Source of the DNA: Frateuria sp. Soil773 | GTDB lineage: Bacteria > Pseudomonadota > Gammaproteobacteria > Xanthomonadales > Rhodanobacteraceae | Direction of reading: 5' to 3' | Length of the DNA: 54,378 nucleotides | Assembly: GCF_001428405.1 (NCBI RefSeq) | Contig: NZ_LMSL01000014.1 | Span: 24,556-78,933, forward strand | Shown: positions 54,315 through 54,378 of the stretch, in pieces | Layout: each line of letters begins with the position of its first letter | How positions within the stretch are numbered: position 1 is the stretch's first letter | The notes under the pieces: model-generated | Database searches by the model: none | What the model was told of the DNA's origin: nothing | Seen by the model: the letters and a program-made list of their open reading frames with translations, nothing else | Position numbers and translations under genes: made by a program

Positions 54315-54378
54315 TCAGCCGCGGGCGGCGAGCCGCTTCAGCACCCGCGCCACCGCATCGGCCACGGCCTGCGGCTGG
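54315..54378 (-). CDS. C-terminal end of an unidentified gene (partial)
   Basis: On the minus strand the last 20 codons of a gene run into the window edge: QPQAVADAVARVLKRLAARG, then TGA at 54317-54315. The helical, Arg/Ala-rich end does not identify a family. It is convergent with uvrD, the two stops being three bases apart. Confidence 0.55.
   Translation of the reverse strand, partial: QPQAVADAVARVLKRLAARG

Overview
The window is very GC-rich (GC-dominated third codon positions, many long antisense shadow ORFs) and carries a gammaproteobacterial chromosomal backbone typical of Xanthomonadales, most likely Rhodanobacteraceae or Xanthomonadaceae. The assignment rests on gene order (isoaspartate methyltransferase-tolC-waaA-lpxL; dsbD-tlpA-aroQ-accB-accC-prmA-DUF3426-fis-purH; DUF2782-polA-sX13-like RNA-uvrD), on REP-like repeats of the ATTCCGGC...GCCGGAAT type, and on GGGAATC/GGGATTC inverted repeats. 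No rRNA, tRNA, prophage, IS transposase or CRISPR array was seen.

Layout. 1-10.5 kb: 2OG-Fe(II) oxygenase, inorganic pyrophosphatase, an AraC regulator divergent from an unknown secreted protein, DUF2333 protein, a LysR/MFS divergent pair, an aldo/keto reductase-MDR oxidoreductase operon, and a stress pair (HdeD-like, ferritin-like). 10.5-13.8 kb: thiC behind a TPP riboswitch, a TetR regulator and a small orphan gene. 13.9-23 kb: envelope region with methyltransferase-tolC, waaA, an LpxL-type acyltransferase, a VirK/DUF535 protein and a zf-CHCC/glycosyltransferase/O-antigen-ligase/glycosyltransferase run. 23-32.4 kb: yceI, rutE-like reductase, ELM1-type protein, MgtC-like protein, glnE, an LTA-synthase-like sulfatase-fold enzyme. 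31.5-33 kb: a compact RHH regulator-VOC-methyltransferase operon behind a perfect 22-bp palindrome. 33.2-35.4 kb: groES-groEL with CIRCE. 35.5-46.4 kb: cutA, dsbD (two N-terminal domains), tlpA, aroQ, accB, accC, a frameshifted small gene, prmA, DUF3426 protein, fis and purH. 46.5-54.4 kb: GST, short EamA protein, DUF2782, polA, an sX13-like RNA, a small membrane protein, uvrD, and the tail of a further gene.

The most unusual material is a family of imperfect inverted repeats made of GGGAATCG/GGGATTCG units. One pair of arms brackets a complete gene for an IVP/S23-type four-helix-bundle protein and splits accB from accC, with the right arm touching the accC start codon. Two more pairs, each about 102 bp, lie in frame inside uvrD and add about 34 residues each to the helicase. 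This looks like a palindromic element family able to sit within protein-coding genes, with one ORF-bearing copy and two ORF-less copies. Other points of interest are an AU-only hairpin presenting the groEL Shine-Dalgarno, a C-rich-loop small RNA after polA, and a duplicated N-terminal domain in DsbD.
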